A DNA stretch of 17,264 nt from NCBI GenBank assembly GCA_037131955.1, contig JBAXQC010000058.1:1-17264 (forward strand). Direction: 5' to 3'. Source of the stretch: CAIMMJ01 sp037131955. Its GTDB lineage: Bacteria > Bacteroidota > Bacteroidia > UBA4408. Below are positions 1-7,674 of this stretch, one piece after another; position 1 is the first letter of the stretch; the number at the start of each line of letters is the position of its first letter. The notes under the pieces are model-generated. The model saw only the letters and a list, made by a program, of their open reading frames with translations. It was not told the DNA's origin and made no database searches. The position numbers were made by a program, and so were the translations under genes.

Positions 1-48
1 AATTCCACGCTAGGTTAGTCTTTGCAACCAACCAAATAAAACTCTTTG

Positions 49-72
49 CGGTTGGTGGCTCAACACCAACCG
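49..72. repeat. Perfect 9-bp stem-loop
   Basis: The arm cggttggtg (49-57) and its exact complement caccaaccg (64-72) flank a six-base loop. A further accaacc at 27-33 could compete for the same arm. On the minus strand the hairpin is followed by a moderately T-rich stretch, so it could end transcription coming from the ruvC side, but the T-tract is interrupted. It may simply be part of the repeat region. Confidence 0.55.
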
Positions 73-95
73 AGCGGGAAAAGATACTGTTTTAA

Positions 96-251
96 ACGTC
101 ATTGCGGAAATTTGAGGCACGAAAATTATCCGCTCCGCCGCGGCGGACCCTAGCTTAGTTTTCGTTTATCTTATTTCTACAAAAGCAGTCAGCCGGGGCT
201 GAGCGGATAATTGCCGAGGCTATTTCCCTTGCCCAATTTCCGCAATGACGT
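96..251. repeat. Nested inverted-repeat element, possibly MITE-like
   Basis: The outer arms are a perfect 17-bp inverted repeat: acgtcattgcggaaatt at 96-112 and its complement at 235-251. A second perfect pair of 12 bp lies inside, aattatccgctc at 124-135 and its complement at 201-212. The core holds a 14-bp GC palindrome (134-147) and a short hairpin (190-201). The 11-bp and 22-bp spacers between inner and outer arms differ, so the whole is an imperfect 156-bp palindrome. No open reading frame and no clear target-site duplication are visible. A non-autonomous mobile element or a dispersed palindromic repeat are both possible; copy number elsewhere is unknown. Confidence 0.6.
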
Positions 252-295
252 GTACACCTGAAGCAAAAAAATAGAAGTAGAAAGGATAATGTCTA

Positions 296-844
296 TTACT
301 TTATTCGATCCGGATTATCTTTTAAAAATTGACTCCAATCTTTTGCTTTTGCGGAAGTTCCTGCTGAGTTGCTTTGATAATGGCAACACAAAGCCGCAGC
401 TAAAGCATCTGTGGCATCTAATTTTTCGTTAAACAAATCTATTTTTAGCAAGCTAACCAACATTGCAGATACTTGTTCCTTTGAAGCATTTCCGTTGCCG
501 GTGATAGACTGTTTTATTTTTCGGGGAGAAAATTCTGATACAGAAATCTTATTTACCATAGCTGCGGCCATTGCCACACCTTGTGCTCTGCCTAGCTTGA
601 GCATGCTTTGTACGTTTTTGCCAAAAAATGGAGCTTCAATAGCCATTTCTGTTGGTTTATAGGCAAGTATTAATTGCTCTATTCTTTCGTAAATTTTTTG
701 TAGTTTCTCAGGATGTTCTTTAATTTTTGAAAGATTAACTATGCCTAATGTTAGCACAGAAACGTTTTTTTTTTTAATTTCAATAATGGCATATCCCAAA
801 ACAGTTGTTCCGGGATCTATGCCTAAAATTATTTTATCGCCAAT
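296..844 (-). CDS. ruvC: Crossover junction endodeoxyribonuclease RuvC
   Basis: RuvC resolves Holliday junctions by paired nicking, working with RuvAB. The reading frame shows the RNase H-fold catalytic acids: Asp in GIDPGTT, Glu in IEAPFFG, and the two Asp of DATDALAAAL near the C terminus. The frame contains no ATG, GTG or TTG between its upstream stop (875-877) and the GIDPGTT motif. The first TTG, at 799, lies after the first catalytic Asp and cannot be the true start. The coordinates given use an ATT codon at 842-844, giving 182 residues beginning IGDKIILGIDPGTT, which matches the usual short leader before this motif. A CTG at 851-853 is the alternative. The gene follows frr by about 20 bp and is probably cotranscribed with it. 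Identity is secure; the start is inferred. Confidence 0.92.
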   Translation of the reverse strand: MGDKIILGIDPGTTVLGYAIIEIKKKNVSVLTLGIVNLSKIKEHPEKLQKIYERIEQLILAYKPTEMAIEAPFFGKNVQSMLKLGRAQGVAMAAAMVNKISVSEFSPRKIKQSITGNGNASKEQVSAMLVSLLKIDLFNEKLDATDALAAALCCHYQSNSAGTSAKAKDWSQFLKDNPDRIK

Positions 845-866
845 ACTTTGCAGTGAGTAATAAAAA

Positions 867-1430
867 TTAAACGGTCATTATTTCTTTTTCTTTTAATTCA
901 ATGTGTTTATCGGCCTTGGCAGAATAGGTATTTGTTAGTTCTTGAATTTTATCTTCTGCAACTTTTGCCACGTCTTCGGGTAAACCAGCCTTGTTTAATT
1001 TTTTTACATCTTCGTTTGCCTCTCTTCTAATGTTTCTAAGAGTAACTTTTGCATTTTCTACTTCAGCTTTCGCTCTTTTTACCAATTCTTTTCTTCTTTC
1101 CTCGGTAAGAGGTGGAACTGTAATTCTTATTAATATTCCATCGTTTTGTGGGTTAAAACCTAAGTTTGCAGCTTGAATGGCTTTTTCAATAGGTGTAATC
1201 ATGGCTTTTTCCCAAGGCTGAAGCATAATTGTTCTAGGATCGGGAGTGCTCACACTTGCCACATTGCTAATTGGAACTCTACTTCCATAATAATCTACTT
1301 GCACATTTTCTAGCATAGCAGGATTTGCTTTTCCAGCTCTAATTTTATTCAGCTCTAATTCTAAGTGCACAATTGCACCTTTCATTAATTCTTCTGTTTT
1401 ACTTAGCAATGATTTTACTTCATCTGTCAT
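867..1430 (-). CDS. frr: Ribosome recycling factor
   Basis: Frr acts with EF-G to split post-termination ribosomes so that subunits can be reused. The protein is 187 residues, the usual family length. It has the typical features: the N-terminal helix with KIRAGKANPAML, the small domain with YYGSRVPISNVASV, the PDPRTIMLQPWEK segment, and the long C-terminal helical bundle with PPLTEERRKELVK and the RNIRREAN stretch. The ATG at 1430 is the natural start because the family begins with a short acidic/Leu-rich segment before the first long helix. It is the first gene of a probable frr-ruvC pair, insulated from the upstream lipoprotein gene by a terminator at 1505-1532. Confidence 0.98.
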   Translation of the reverse strand: MTDEVKSLLSKTEELMKGAIVHLELELNKIRAGKANPAMLENVQVDYYGSRVPISNVASVSTPDPRTIMLQPWEKAMITPIEKAIQAANLGFNPQNDGILIRITVPPLTEERRKELVKRAKAEVENAKVTLRNIRREANEDVKKLNKAGLPEDVAKVAEDKIQELTNTYSAKADKHIELKEKEIMTV

Positions 1431-1504
1431 AATTAATATTTTTTACTGATACAAATTAATAGAATAAAATTCAATTGTTGTTCATTTAAATTGAACAAAA
1501 CAAA

Positions 1505-1532
1505 AAAAGGTCACAAAAACTTGCGACCTTTT
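1505..1532 (-). terminator. Rho-independent terminator after the coiled-coil lipoprotein gene
   Basis: Read on the minus strand, an 8-bp stem aaaaggtc/gacctttt encloses a 12-base loop and is followed directly by a T-rich run. It sits about 18 bp beyond the stop codon of the lipoprotein gene and before frr, so it separates the two units. Confidence 0.75.
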
Positions 1533-1549
1533 CATGAGTTAAAAAGTAT

Positions 1550-2419
1550 TTATTTTTTTACTTTAATTACCAAATATTTTGATGAACTCCAAAAGTTTTT
1601 GGCATTTGAAATTGTAATTTGATTCACTGAATTTTTATCACCATCCATAGAAAAGCTTCCCTCTGGATGAATGGTTAAAATTTCTGCTTTTTTTGCTTGA
1701 ATAGAAATAGAGCTGGTAGAAGTGATGTCTATTTTAGTAAAGTTGTCTCTGCGGAAATTGTTTACCACTTTAGTTGATTTTCCTAGACCAATAAATCCGC
1801 CAGATTTTGCAATTATTCCTTTTTCTGTTAACTCTTTTTCGGTGGCAACTAAGTAATAGGCAGTATTTAATTCGGCCTGACGCAGATTGCTTTCTTCTTC
1901 TTTTGATTTAAAATTAGCAGTGAGCGTGCTGTAGTCTATTTTTAACTTTTCTAATTCTGCTTTTAATGCGGCAATTTCTCCATCTTTTTCGGTGAGTTGT
2001 TGGTTCAACTTTTCAACCATTTTTTGCATTTCTGCAATGGTGCTGTCTGCTTGAAGCTTTTCTTTTCCGGCAGCTTTTAGTTTAGAACTCAAATAAGCCA
2101 AGTTGCCTCTACTTTTTGCCATCATACTGTATATGGCTTGAATGTCGGCTTTTATCTGGTCCTTTTTGTTCACAGCGTCTTCGCCTCTGCTAGAATTGAT
2201 GATAAGTTTTTCTTTTGTTTTTATACTGTCTAAATTGTCTTGAATTTCGTTGAAAGAACTCATAAATAACATCATTGTAGAGTCTTTTGTTACAAGTTGA
2301 TTGGCCAATTGCTTGTTCACATTTGCCAAACTATCGGCTAATGGATTGGGTTCTTTTTCTTTGTTATTGCAGGAAACTAAATAAAGAGCTAGTGCAAAAA
2401 ATAATATTAATTTTTTCAT
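1550..2419 (-). CDS. Coiled-coil lipoprotein of unknown function
   Basis: The N terminus is a classic lipoprotein signal: two lysines, a hydrophobic core, then the lipobox LVSC with the lipidated Cys at residue 17. Residues about 25-185 are rich in Gln, Lys, Glu and Leu with heptad-like spacing and predict a long coiled coil. The last ~100 residues look like a compact beta-rich domain (FTKIDI, ILTIHPEGSFSM, FWSSSKYLVIKV). The overall shape, and the FTKID...HPxGS...FW..SKYLV C-terminal pattern in particular, resembles Bacteroidota proteins often labelled Cbp1-type adhesins. That resemblance is from memory and weak, so no function is assigned. The gene stands alone, with a -7 promoter box at 2438-2445 and a terminator after it. 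Confidence 0.85.
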   Translation of the reverse strand: MKKLILFFALALYLVSCNNKEKEPNPLADSLANVNKQLANQLVTKDSTMMLFMSSFNEIQDNLDSIKTKEKLIINSSRGEDAVNKKDQIKADIQAIYSMMAKSRGNLAYLSSKLKAAGKEKLQADSTIAEMQKMVEKLNQQLTEKDGEIAALKAELEKLKIDYSTLTANFKSKEEESNLRQAELNTAYYLVATEKELTEKGIIAKSGGFIGLGKSTKVVNNFRRDNFTKIDITSTSSISIQAKKAEILTIHPEGSFSMDGDKNSVNQITISNAKNFWSSSKYLVIKVKK

Positions 2420-2437
2420 TTGGTTCTAATTTCTGCC

Positions 2438-2445
2438 CAAACATA
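2438..2445 (-). promoter_or_regulatory. Bacteroidota -7 promoter box (TATGTTTG) for the lipoprotein gene
   Basis: A perfect TAnnTTTG on the minus strand ends 18 bases before the ATG at 2419. A TTTTG lies about 22 bases upstream as a possible -33 element, at the long end of usual spacing. Confidence 0.5.
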
Positions 2446-2474
2446 CATAAAATTTTAAAAAAAGCAGCAAAAAT

Positions 2475-2499
2475 ATTACACCAGTCAAACATTACACCA
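2475..2499. repeat. 9-bp direct repeat pair upstream of the lipoprotein promoter
   Basis: The sequence attacacca occurs at 2475-2483 and again at 2491-2499, 16 bp apart, between the end of the peroxidase gene and the -7 box of the lipoprotein gene. The position would suit a tandem regulator site, but nothing identifies a regulator. Confidence 0.4.
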
Positions 2500-2537
2500 A
2501 ATTGGTCTATACGTTTTAAGCTCTGCAATCAAGCCAA

Positions 2538-3137
2538 TTAGTTCAGATACTTTTCAATTTCTTTGTCATCGGGCAATACTTTAGAGCTAAAAAATCCTAC
2601 TAAATCGCCTTCCTCAGACACAATGTATTTGCAAAAATTCCAAGAAGGCACAGTAGAATTCCAACCGTTTAATTTTTTGTTGCTTAGCCATTCGTAAATG
2701 GGGCTTTTGTTAGTGCCTTTAACTTTAACTTTTTCTGAAATAGGGAAAGTTACCCCATAATTACTTGTACAAAATTCTTTAATTTCAGTTGAGTTTCCGG
2801 GTTCCTGCATTCCAAATTGATTGCAAGGAAATCCAATAATTTGAATTTTATCTTTGAATTTTTGTTGCATTTTTTCTAATTCTCCATATTGAGGCGTAAA
2901 ACCGCAGCGAGAGGCAACATTTACAATAATTATTTTCTTTCCTTTAAAGGAGCTCATTTTTATTGTTTCTCCTGTAAGCGAAACAAATGATAAATTATAA
3001 ATAGAAACGGGAGCTTTTATTTTTTCGTTGTTAGAATTGATATGTCTGCAGCCCGGAATAAGTGAAGCAATAAAACTAAGGATCATCATAATTTTAATCA
3101 TTTTATAAAATTTACTACTTAACCCAGTTTTTGCCAT
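2538..3137 (-). CDS. Lipoprotein-type glutathione peroxidase (Cys form, probably thioredoxin-dependent)
   Basis: The enzyme reduces peroxides. The catalytic tetrad is visible: peroxidatic Cys78 in NVASRCGFTPQY, Gln111 in FPCNQFGMQEPG, and Trp166-Asn167 in SWNF. Cys123 in FCTSNYGVTFP lies where yeast Gpx3 has its resolving Cys, so this is likely a two-Cys enzyme that uses thioredoxin rather than glutathione. The N terminus carries a lipoprotein signal with lipobox IPGC (Cys30), implying attachment to a membrane and action in the periplasm. The ATG at 3137 gives 199 residues; the ATG at 3101 (residue 13) begins a more standard signal sequence and may be the real start. It lies 15 bp after kdsD and is probably in its operon. 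Confidence 0.94.
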   Translation of the reverse strand: MAKTGLSSKFYKMIKIMMILSFIASLIPGCRHINSNNEKIKAPVSIYNLSFVSLTGETIKMSSFKGKKIIIVNVASRCGFTPQYGELEKMQQKFKDKIQIIGFPCNQFGMQEPGNSTEIKEFCTSNYGVTFPISEKVKVKGTNKSPIYEWLSNKKLNGWNSTVPSWNFCKYIVSEEGDLVGFFSSKVLPDDKEIEKYLN

Positions 3138-3152
3138 ATAGTTTAAATAAAA

Positions 3153-4121
3153 TTAAACAATACCTTCTTTAATTAAATCTTGAATGTGAACTAAACCAAA
3201 ATATGAATTTTGTTTTAACGCAATTATTTGAGAAATATTGTATTTCTTCATCACCTCTAATGCATCTACTGCCTTTGATTTATAATCAATGGTTTTGGGA
3301 GTAAAATTCATGATGTCTTTTGCTTTTATTTTAGAAATATCACTCGAGTTTTGCAACATTCTTCGCAAGTCGCCATCCGTTACAATACCTTTTAGTTTGT
3401 TTTTTTGCAACACCACTGTGGCTCCAAGTCTCTTGGAAGAAATTTCCTGAATAACATCAAATATAGTGGCAGAAATATCTACAGCAGGTTTGTTATTTTT
3501 TTTACAGATATCTTCTATCAGTAAGGTAAGTTGTTTGCCTAACATTCCGCCAGGATGAAACTTTGCAAAATCTTTGGCAGAAAAATTTCTATTTTGTAGC
3601 AAGCAAACCGCTAAAGCATCTCCCATTGCCATTTGTGCAATTGTGCTTGTGGTTGGAGCTAAATTGTTTGGACACGCTTCCATTTCTACTTCGGTATTTA
3701 AAACGGCATGTGCTTCTTTTGCCAAATTAGAATTTATATTTCCTACAATTGCAATTAATTTATTTTGCATTTTTTTTAAGTAAGGAATTAGTGAAATAAT
3801 TTCTGGTGTATTACCACTTTTTGAAATACAAATTACTACATCTTGTTTTTGTAAAATTCCTAAATCGCCATGAATAGCATCGGCAGCATGCATAAATACC
3901 GAGGGTGTTCCAGTTGAATTAAATGTGGCAACAATTTTTTGAGCAATAATTGCACTTTTACCTACACCTGTAATAATTACTCTTCCTTTTGTTTTTAAAA
4001 TCCAATTTACGGCGTTAGTAAAGTTGGAATCTAAATTTCTTGAGACTTTAATTATTGCATCTGCTTCTAACATTAATGTTTTGTGTGCAGATTCGATGTT
4101 TTTATCTTTTAAATTAGCCAT
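3153..4121 (-). CDS. kdsD: D-arabinose 5-phosphate isomerase (KpsF/GutQ family)
   Basis: The enzyme interconverts ribulose 5-phosphate and arabinose 5-phosphate, the first step towards KDO for lipopolysaccharide. The architecture is the family standard: an N-terminal SIS sugar-isomerase domain (about residues 30-180) with the GVGKSA loop at 52-57, the HAADAIHGDLG segment and the ISKSGNTPE phosphosugar-binding loop near residue 100, then two CBS domains (about 205-322) with IVTDGDLRRML and a final GLVHIQDLIKEG. Length, 322 residues, is normal. The start at 4121 gives the usual short leader helix. It is divergent from recQ across a short AT-rich gap in which I found no perfect TAnnTTTG. Confidence 0.95.
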   Translation of the reverse strand: MANLKDKNIESAHKTLMLEADAIIKVSRNLDSNFTNAVNWILKTKGRVIITGVGKSAIIAQKIVATFNSTGTPSVFMHAADAIHGDLGILQKQDVVICISKSGNTPEIISLIPYLKKMQNKLIAIVGNINSNLAKEAHAVLNTEVEMEACPNNLAPTTSTIAQMAMGDALAVCLLQNRNFSAKDFAKFHPGGMLGKQLTLLIEDICKKNNKPAVDISATIFDVIQEISSKRLGATVVLQKNKLKGIVTDGDLRRMLQNSSDISKIKAKDIMNFTPKTIDYKSKAVDALEVMKKYNISQIIALKQNSYFGLVHIQDLIKEGIV

Positions 4122-4261
4122 TTAACGGTTTTTAGTGTATTTCTTTTTGAAAATGTAACCCATGAAATTTTTTTTTGTTATATCTTTACTTTCTCAGTTT
4201 GCTGCACAAGCAAAATAAATTTAAAACAAACGTAAATAAAAATTATAAACAAATAAATAAA

Positions 4262-6466
4262 TTGGAAACAACAGTTGGAGCAGAGCTTTCGTTGCAGGTA
4301 AGTTTAAATAAATATTTTGGGTTCGACAGCTTTAAGGGAGAACAAGAAGCTATTATTAAAAGTCTATTGGATGGTAAAGACACATTTGTGATAATGCCTA
4401 CAGGTGGCGGAAAATCTATGTGTTATCAGTTGCCTGCTCTTATAAGCGAAGGCACTGCAATCATAATTTCACCATTAATTGCATTGATGAAAAATCAAGT
4501 AGATTCTATTAGAAATTATGGTTCAGAAGATAATGTTGCTCACTTTTTAAATAGTTCATTGTCTAAGGGCGAAATCATTAAAGTAAGAAAAGATGTTACA
4601 GAAGGAAAAACTAAACTATTATATGTTGCACCTGAATCCCTAACAAAAGAAGAAAACGTAAATTTTTTAAAAGAAATAAAAATATCTTTTTTTGCAATAG
4701 ACGAAGCACATTGTATTTCAGAATGGGGTCATGATTTTAGGCCAGAATACCGTAGGTTAAGGCCAATTATTGAAGCCATTGGAACTGTGCCAATTATTGC
4801 ACTTACAGCAACTGCCACACCAAAAGTTCAGCAAGACATTCAAAAAAACTTGGGCATGCAAAATGCTAATGTTTTTAAATCATCTTTTAACAGACCTAAT
4901 TTATACTACGAAATACGTTCAAAAAATAATGTTCTAAAAGAGATTATTAAGTACGTAAAACAAAATCAAGGTAAATCTGGAATTATATATTGCCTAAGCA
5001 GAAAAAAAGTTGAAGAACTAGCAGAATCACTCCAGGTAAATGGTGTAAAAGCTCTTCCTTATCATGCAGGATTAGAAGCTGCAGCAAGGGCTAGCCACCA
5101 AGATAAATTTTTGATGGAAGAAGCAGATGTGATAGTTGCAACAATTGCATTTGGGATGGGAATTGATAAACCTGATGTTAGGTATGTAATTCACCACGAT
5201 ATTCCTAAGTCTCTCGAAGGATATTATCAAGAAACAGGAAGAGCAGGAAGAGACGGAGGAGAAGGTAATTGCATAACTTTTTACAGTTACGATGACATTG
5301 TTAAACTAGAAAAATTTATGAAAGGCAAACCAGTTTCTGAACAAGAAATTGGCAAGCAATTATTGATAGAAACAACAAATTATGCAGAGTCTTCTGTGTG
5401 CAGAAGAAAATTACTTTTACATTATTTTGGAGAAACTTTTGACGAAGCAAATTGTAATAATTTGTGCGACAATTGTAGAAATCCAAAGCAAAAATTTGAT
5501 GCAGAAGAAGCATTGGGCTTGGCTTTAGAAACCGTTAGAGATGTAAAAGAAATTTTTAAATCTAAACACATTTGTCATGTGTTAATGGGATTATCGAGTG
5601 CTCAAATAAAATCTTACAAGCACGATAATTTAGAAGTGTTTGGCAAAGGTGCAGAAAATGATGAACGCTACTGGAATTCTGTTATTCGTCAAGCCATTGT
5701 AAATGATTTTTTGATAAAAGATATTGAAAACTATGGTACGTTAAAACTTAGCCAAAAAGGAAAAGAATTTATTGACAAACCTTACAGTATCTTATTTACT
5801 AAAGATGTAGATTATGAAAATCCTAGCGACGATGACGATGTTTCAATAACCGGAGGGAAAGGCTCAGGAGCATTAGACGATACCATGTTTTCGATGCTAA
5901 AAGATTTAAGAAAGAAAATTGCAAAACAAAAAGGTGTTCCTCCATTTGTAGTTTTTCAAGATCCTTCATTAGAAGATATGGCCATTAATTATCCAATTAC
6001 AATGGATGAAATGAAAAATATTTCGGGTGTTGGCTCTGGCAAAGCGCTTAGATTTGGAAAAGAATTCATTGATTTAATTTCTAAATACGTAGAAGAAAAC
6101 GACATTACCCGTCCTATGGATATGGTGGTAAAATCGGTAGTAAATAAATCTTTAAATAAAGTTTATATCATCAGCAATATTGATAGAAGATTAGATTTAG
6201 AAGACATTGCAGCGGCAAAGGGAATGAACTTTGACGAGTTTTTAACTGAGTTGGAAGCCATTGTTGCCTCGGGCACAAAACTAAATTTAGATTATTACAT
6301 TGACGAGGTAATTGACGAAGAAAAACAAGAAGAAGTGTTTGATTATTTTAGAACTGCCGAAACAGATTCCATAGATGATGCCATGAAAGAACTTGGCGAG
6401 GAAGATTTTACAATGGAAGAAATTAGATTGATGAGAATTAAATTTATTTCGGAGTTAGGAAACTAA
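4262..6466 (+). CDS. recQ: ATP-dependent DNA helicase RecQ
   Basis: RecQ is a 3'-5' helicase in recombination and fork repair. Numbered from TTG 4262: Walker A PTGGGKS (46-52), DEAH (147-150) followed by CISEWGHDFRPEYR, TATATP, and the motif V/VI run ending ETGRAGRDG. Zinc ligands are Cys380, Cys398, Cys402 and Cys405. A winged-helix RQC domain follows, then an HRDC domain (about 539-607) and a C-terminal helical extension common in Bacteroidota. The frame is open back to 4175, but the extra 29 residues (from another TTG) are Lys/Asn-rich and non-conserved. TTG 4262 follows an A-rich stretch and yields 734 residues, close to typical RecQ of this phylum, so it is preferred. No ATG is available. 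Confidence 0.97.
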   Translation: METTVGAELSLQVSLNKYFGFDSFKGEQEAIIKSLLDGKDTFVIMPTGGGKSMCYQLPALISEGTAIIISPLIALMKNQVDSIRNYGSEDNVAHFLNSSLSKGEIIKVRKDVTEGKTKLLYVAPESLTKEENVNFLKEIKISFFAIDEAHCISEWGHDFRPEYRRLRPIIEAIGTVPIIALTATATPKVQQDIQKNLGMQNANVFKSSFNRPNLYYEIRSKNNVLKEIIKYVKQNQGKSGIIYCLSRKKVEELAESLQVNGVKALPYHAGLEAAARASHQDKFLMEEADVIVATIAFGMGIDKPDVRYVIHHDIPKSLEGYYQETGRAGRDGGEGNCITFYSYDDIVKLEKFMKGKPVSEQEIGKQLLIETTNYAESSVCRRKLLLHYFGETFDEANCNNLCDNCRNPKQKFDAEEALGLALETVRDVKEIFKSKHICHVLMGLSSAQIKSYKHDNLEVFGKGAENDERYWNSVIRQAIVNDFLIKDIENYGTLKLSQKGKEFIDKPYSILFTKDVDYENPSDDDDVSITGGKGSGALDDTMFSMLKDLRKKIAKQKGVPPFVVFQDPSLEDMAINYPITMDEMKNISGVGSGKALRFGKEFIDLISKYVEENDITRPMDMVVKSVVNKSLNKVYIISNIDRRLDLEDIAAAKGMNFDEFLTELEAIVASGTKLNLDYYIDEVIDEEKQEEVFDYFRTAETDSIDDAMKELGEEDFTMEEIRLMRIKFISELGN

Positions 6467-6490
6467 AATTTTATTTTTAAACGTATAGAT

Positions 6491-6520
6491 TTTGAGCGAA
6501 CAAATTATTGTTCGCTCAAA
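6491..6520. terminator. Bidirectional terminator hairpin between recQ and the GlmU-like gene
   Basis: A perfect 13-bp stem with a four-base loop (atta) lies 24 bp after the recQ stop. The stop codon of the convergent GlmU-like gene (6505-6507) is inside the loop, so one arm of the stem encodes that protein's last residues. T-tracts are weak on both sides, but the position between convergent genes supports a shared terminator. Confidence 0.65.
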
Positions 6521-7671
6521 TATTTTAATACCTCTTTTTCTTCTTCAGTAATTTTAATTTTTCTTCTGCTCATTACTATTTCTGCCAACTCCAAAGCTTT
6601 TTCCAACTTAAACTTTTGAAAAGGATGTTGAGGTCCACCCCAAGAAAACGAAGGAATAAATTTTTCGGGAAAGCCAGCACCAAATATATTTGCAGACACG
6701 CCCACCACAGTTCCAGTATTAAACATTGTATTTATGCCGCATTTAGAATGATCTCCCATAAATAAACCACAAAACTGCAAATTGGTATCAACATATTTTC
6801 CATCCTTATAATTCCAAATATCTACATTTCCATAATTGTTTTTGAGATTTGAATTGTTGGTGTCGGCACCCAAATTGCACCATTCACCAATAACAGAATT
6901 GCCTAAAAATCCGTCGTGTCCTTTGTTGCTGTAGCCTTGAATAACAGAGTTATTTACCTCGCCTCCAATTCTGGATTCAGGGCCAACGGTGGTAGCACCG
7001 TAAACTTTTGTGGCAAGCTTTACCACAGCACCTTCGCACAATGCAAACGGTCCTCTAATAACACTTCCTTCCATCACTTCAGAATTTTTTCCCAAATAAA
7101 TTGGACCTTCTGTTGCATTTAAAATGCAGCATTGCACCTTTGCACCTTCCTCAATAAAAATTTGTTGTTGCCTAATGTATTTATTAGAGGAAGGAAGTTC
7201 TTGAGAATATCTTCCTTGTGTAATCAACTCAAAATCTAATTTTAACGCCTCTGCATTTAGTGAAAAAATTTCCCAAAGGTTTCTGATAACAATTAATTTT
7301 TCGGTAAAAAATTTTTCTCTGTATAAAAGCAAACTGTTTTCATTTGCTTGGTTCTCATGTGGGATATAGGCAACTAAAATATCATTATAAATTAATTTTT
7401 CTCCCGGAACCAGTTTCTTTATTTCATCTGCTAACTCTGCATTAGGAAGTACACTTCCATTAATAAAAATGCAAGATCCTGTTTCGATAGAATTGTTTAA
7501 AAATTTTTTCGACAAGTAACTTTCTGTTTTATAAAATATATTTCCACTAAAAAAATACTTCCATTTTTCAGAAATTTTTAAAATGCCAATTCTAATATCT
7601 GCAACAGGCTTTGTAAGCGTAATTGGATTTAAATTTTTCCATGTTTGGTCATCAAAAAAAACAATGTTCAT
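6505..7671 (-). CDS. GlmU-like protein, Bacteroidota type (UDP-GlcNAc diphosphorylase / GlcN-1-P acetyltransferase)
   Basis: The 388-residue protein has an N-terminal sugar-nucleotidyltransferase-like domain that begins NIVFFDD and contains LTKPVADIRIGILKISEKW, and a C-terminal left-handed beta helix of hexapeptide repeats (about residues 170-340; for example IYLGKNSEVMEGSVIRG and NSVIGEWCNLGADTNNS). This matches the alternative GlmU family restricted to Bacteroidota (TIGR03991, recalled), proposed to make UDP-GlcNAc for peptidoglycan and lipid A. The N terminus lacks the canonical LAAGxGTRM loop of E. coli GlmU, so the diphosphorylase activity is family-based inference. It is last in the rlmN operon, starting 3 bp after the unknown exported protein. 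The stop codon lies in a terminator loop. Confidence 0.85.
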   Translation of the reverse strand: MNIVFFDDQTWKNLNPITLTKPVADIRIGILKISEKWKYFFSGNIFYKTESYLSKKFLNNSIETGSCIFINGSVLPNAELADEIKKLVPGEKLIYNDILVAYIPHENQANENSLLLYREKFFTEKLIVIRNLWEIFSLNAEALKLDFELITQGRYSQELPSSNKYIRQQQIFIEEGAKVQCCILNATEGPIYLGKNSEVMEGSVIRGPFALCEGAVVKLATKVYGATTVGPESRIGGEVNNSVIQGYSNKGHDGFLGNSVIGEWCNLGADTNNSNLKNNYGNVDIWNYKDGKYVDTNLQFCGLFMGDHSKCGINTMFNTGTVVGVSANIFGAGFPEKFIPSFSWGGPQHPFQKFKLEKALELAEIVMSRRKIKITEEEKEVLKYLSEQ

Positions 7672-7674
7672 AGG

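Larger units (their letters stand above)
1..295. other. Gene-free, GC-rich, palindrome-rich region downstream of ruvC
   Basis: No credible reading frame was found here. The stretch is visibly more GC-rich than the rest of the window and is full of self-complementary sequence: a hairpin at 49-72, a nested inverted repeat at 96-251, a GC palindrome at 134-147 (tccgccgcggcgga) and a small hairpin at 190-201 (cagcc/ggctg). An imperfect direct repeat, ctaggttagt (10-19) versus ctagcttagt (150-159), also links the two halves. It is probably an intergenic repeat element, part of which may lie left of the window. Confidence 0.6.

Noticed and set aside
49..72. Integron attC-like site
   Set aside because: The palindrome is suggestive, but the GTTRRRY and RYYYAAC core sites are not present.
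2287..2541. 84-codon plus-strand frame over the start of the lipoprotein gene
   Set aside because: It is mostly antisense to a well-supported gene and its upstream promoter region; composition is not protein-like.
6478..6488. Ten-base sequence aaacgtatag shared with the minus strand near 2510-2520
   Set aside because: Many ten-base matches are expected by chance in a window of this size.
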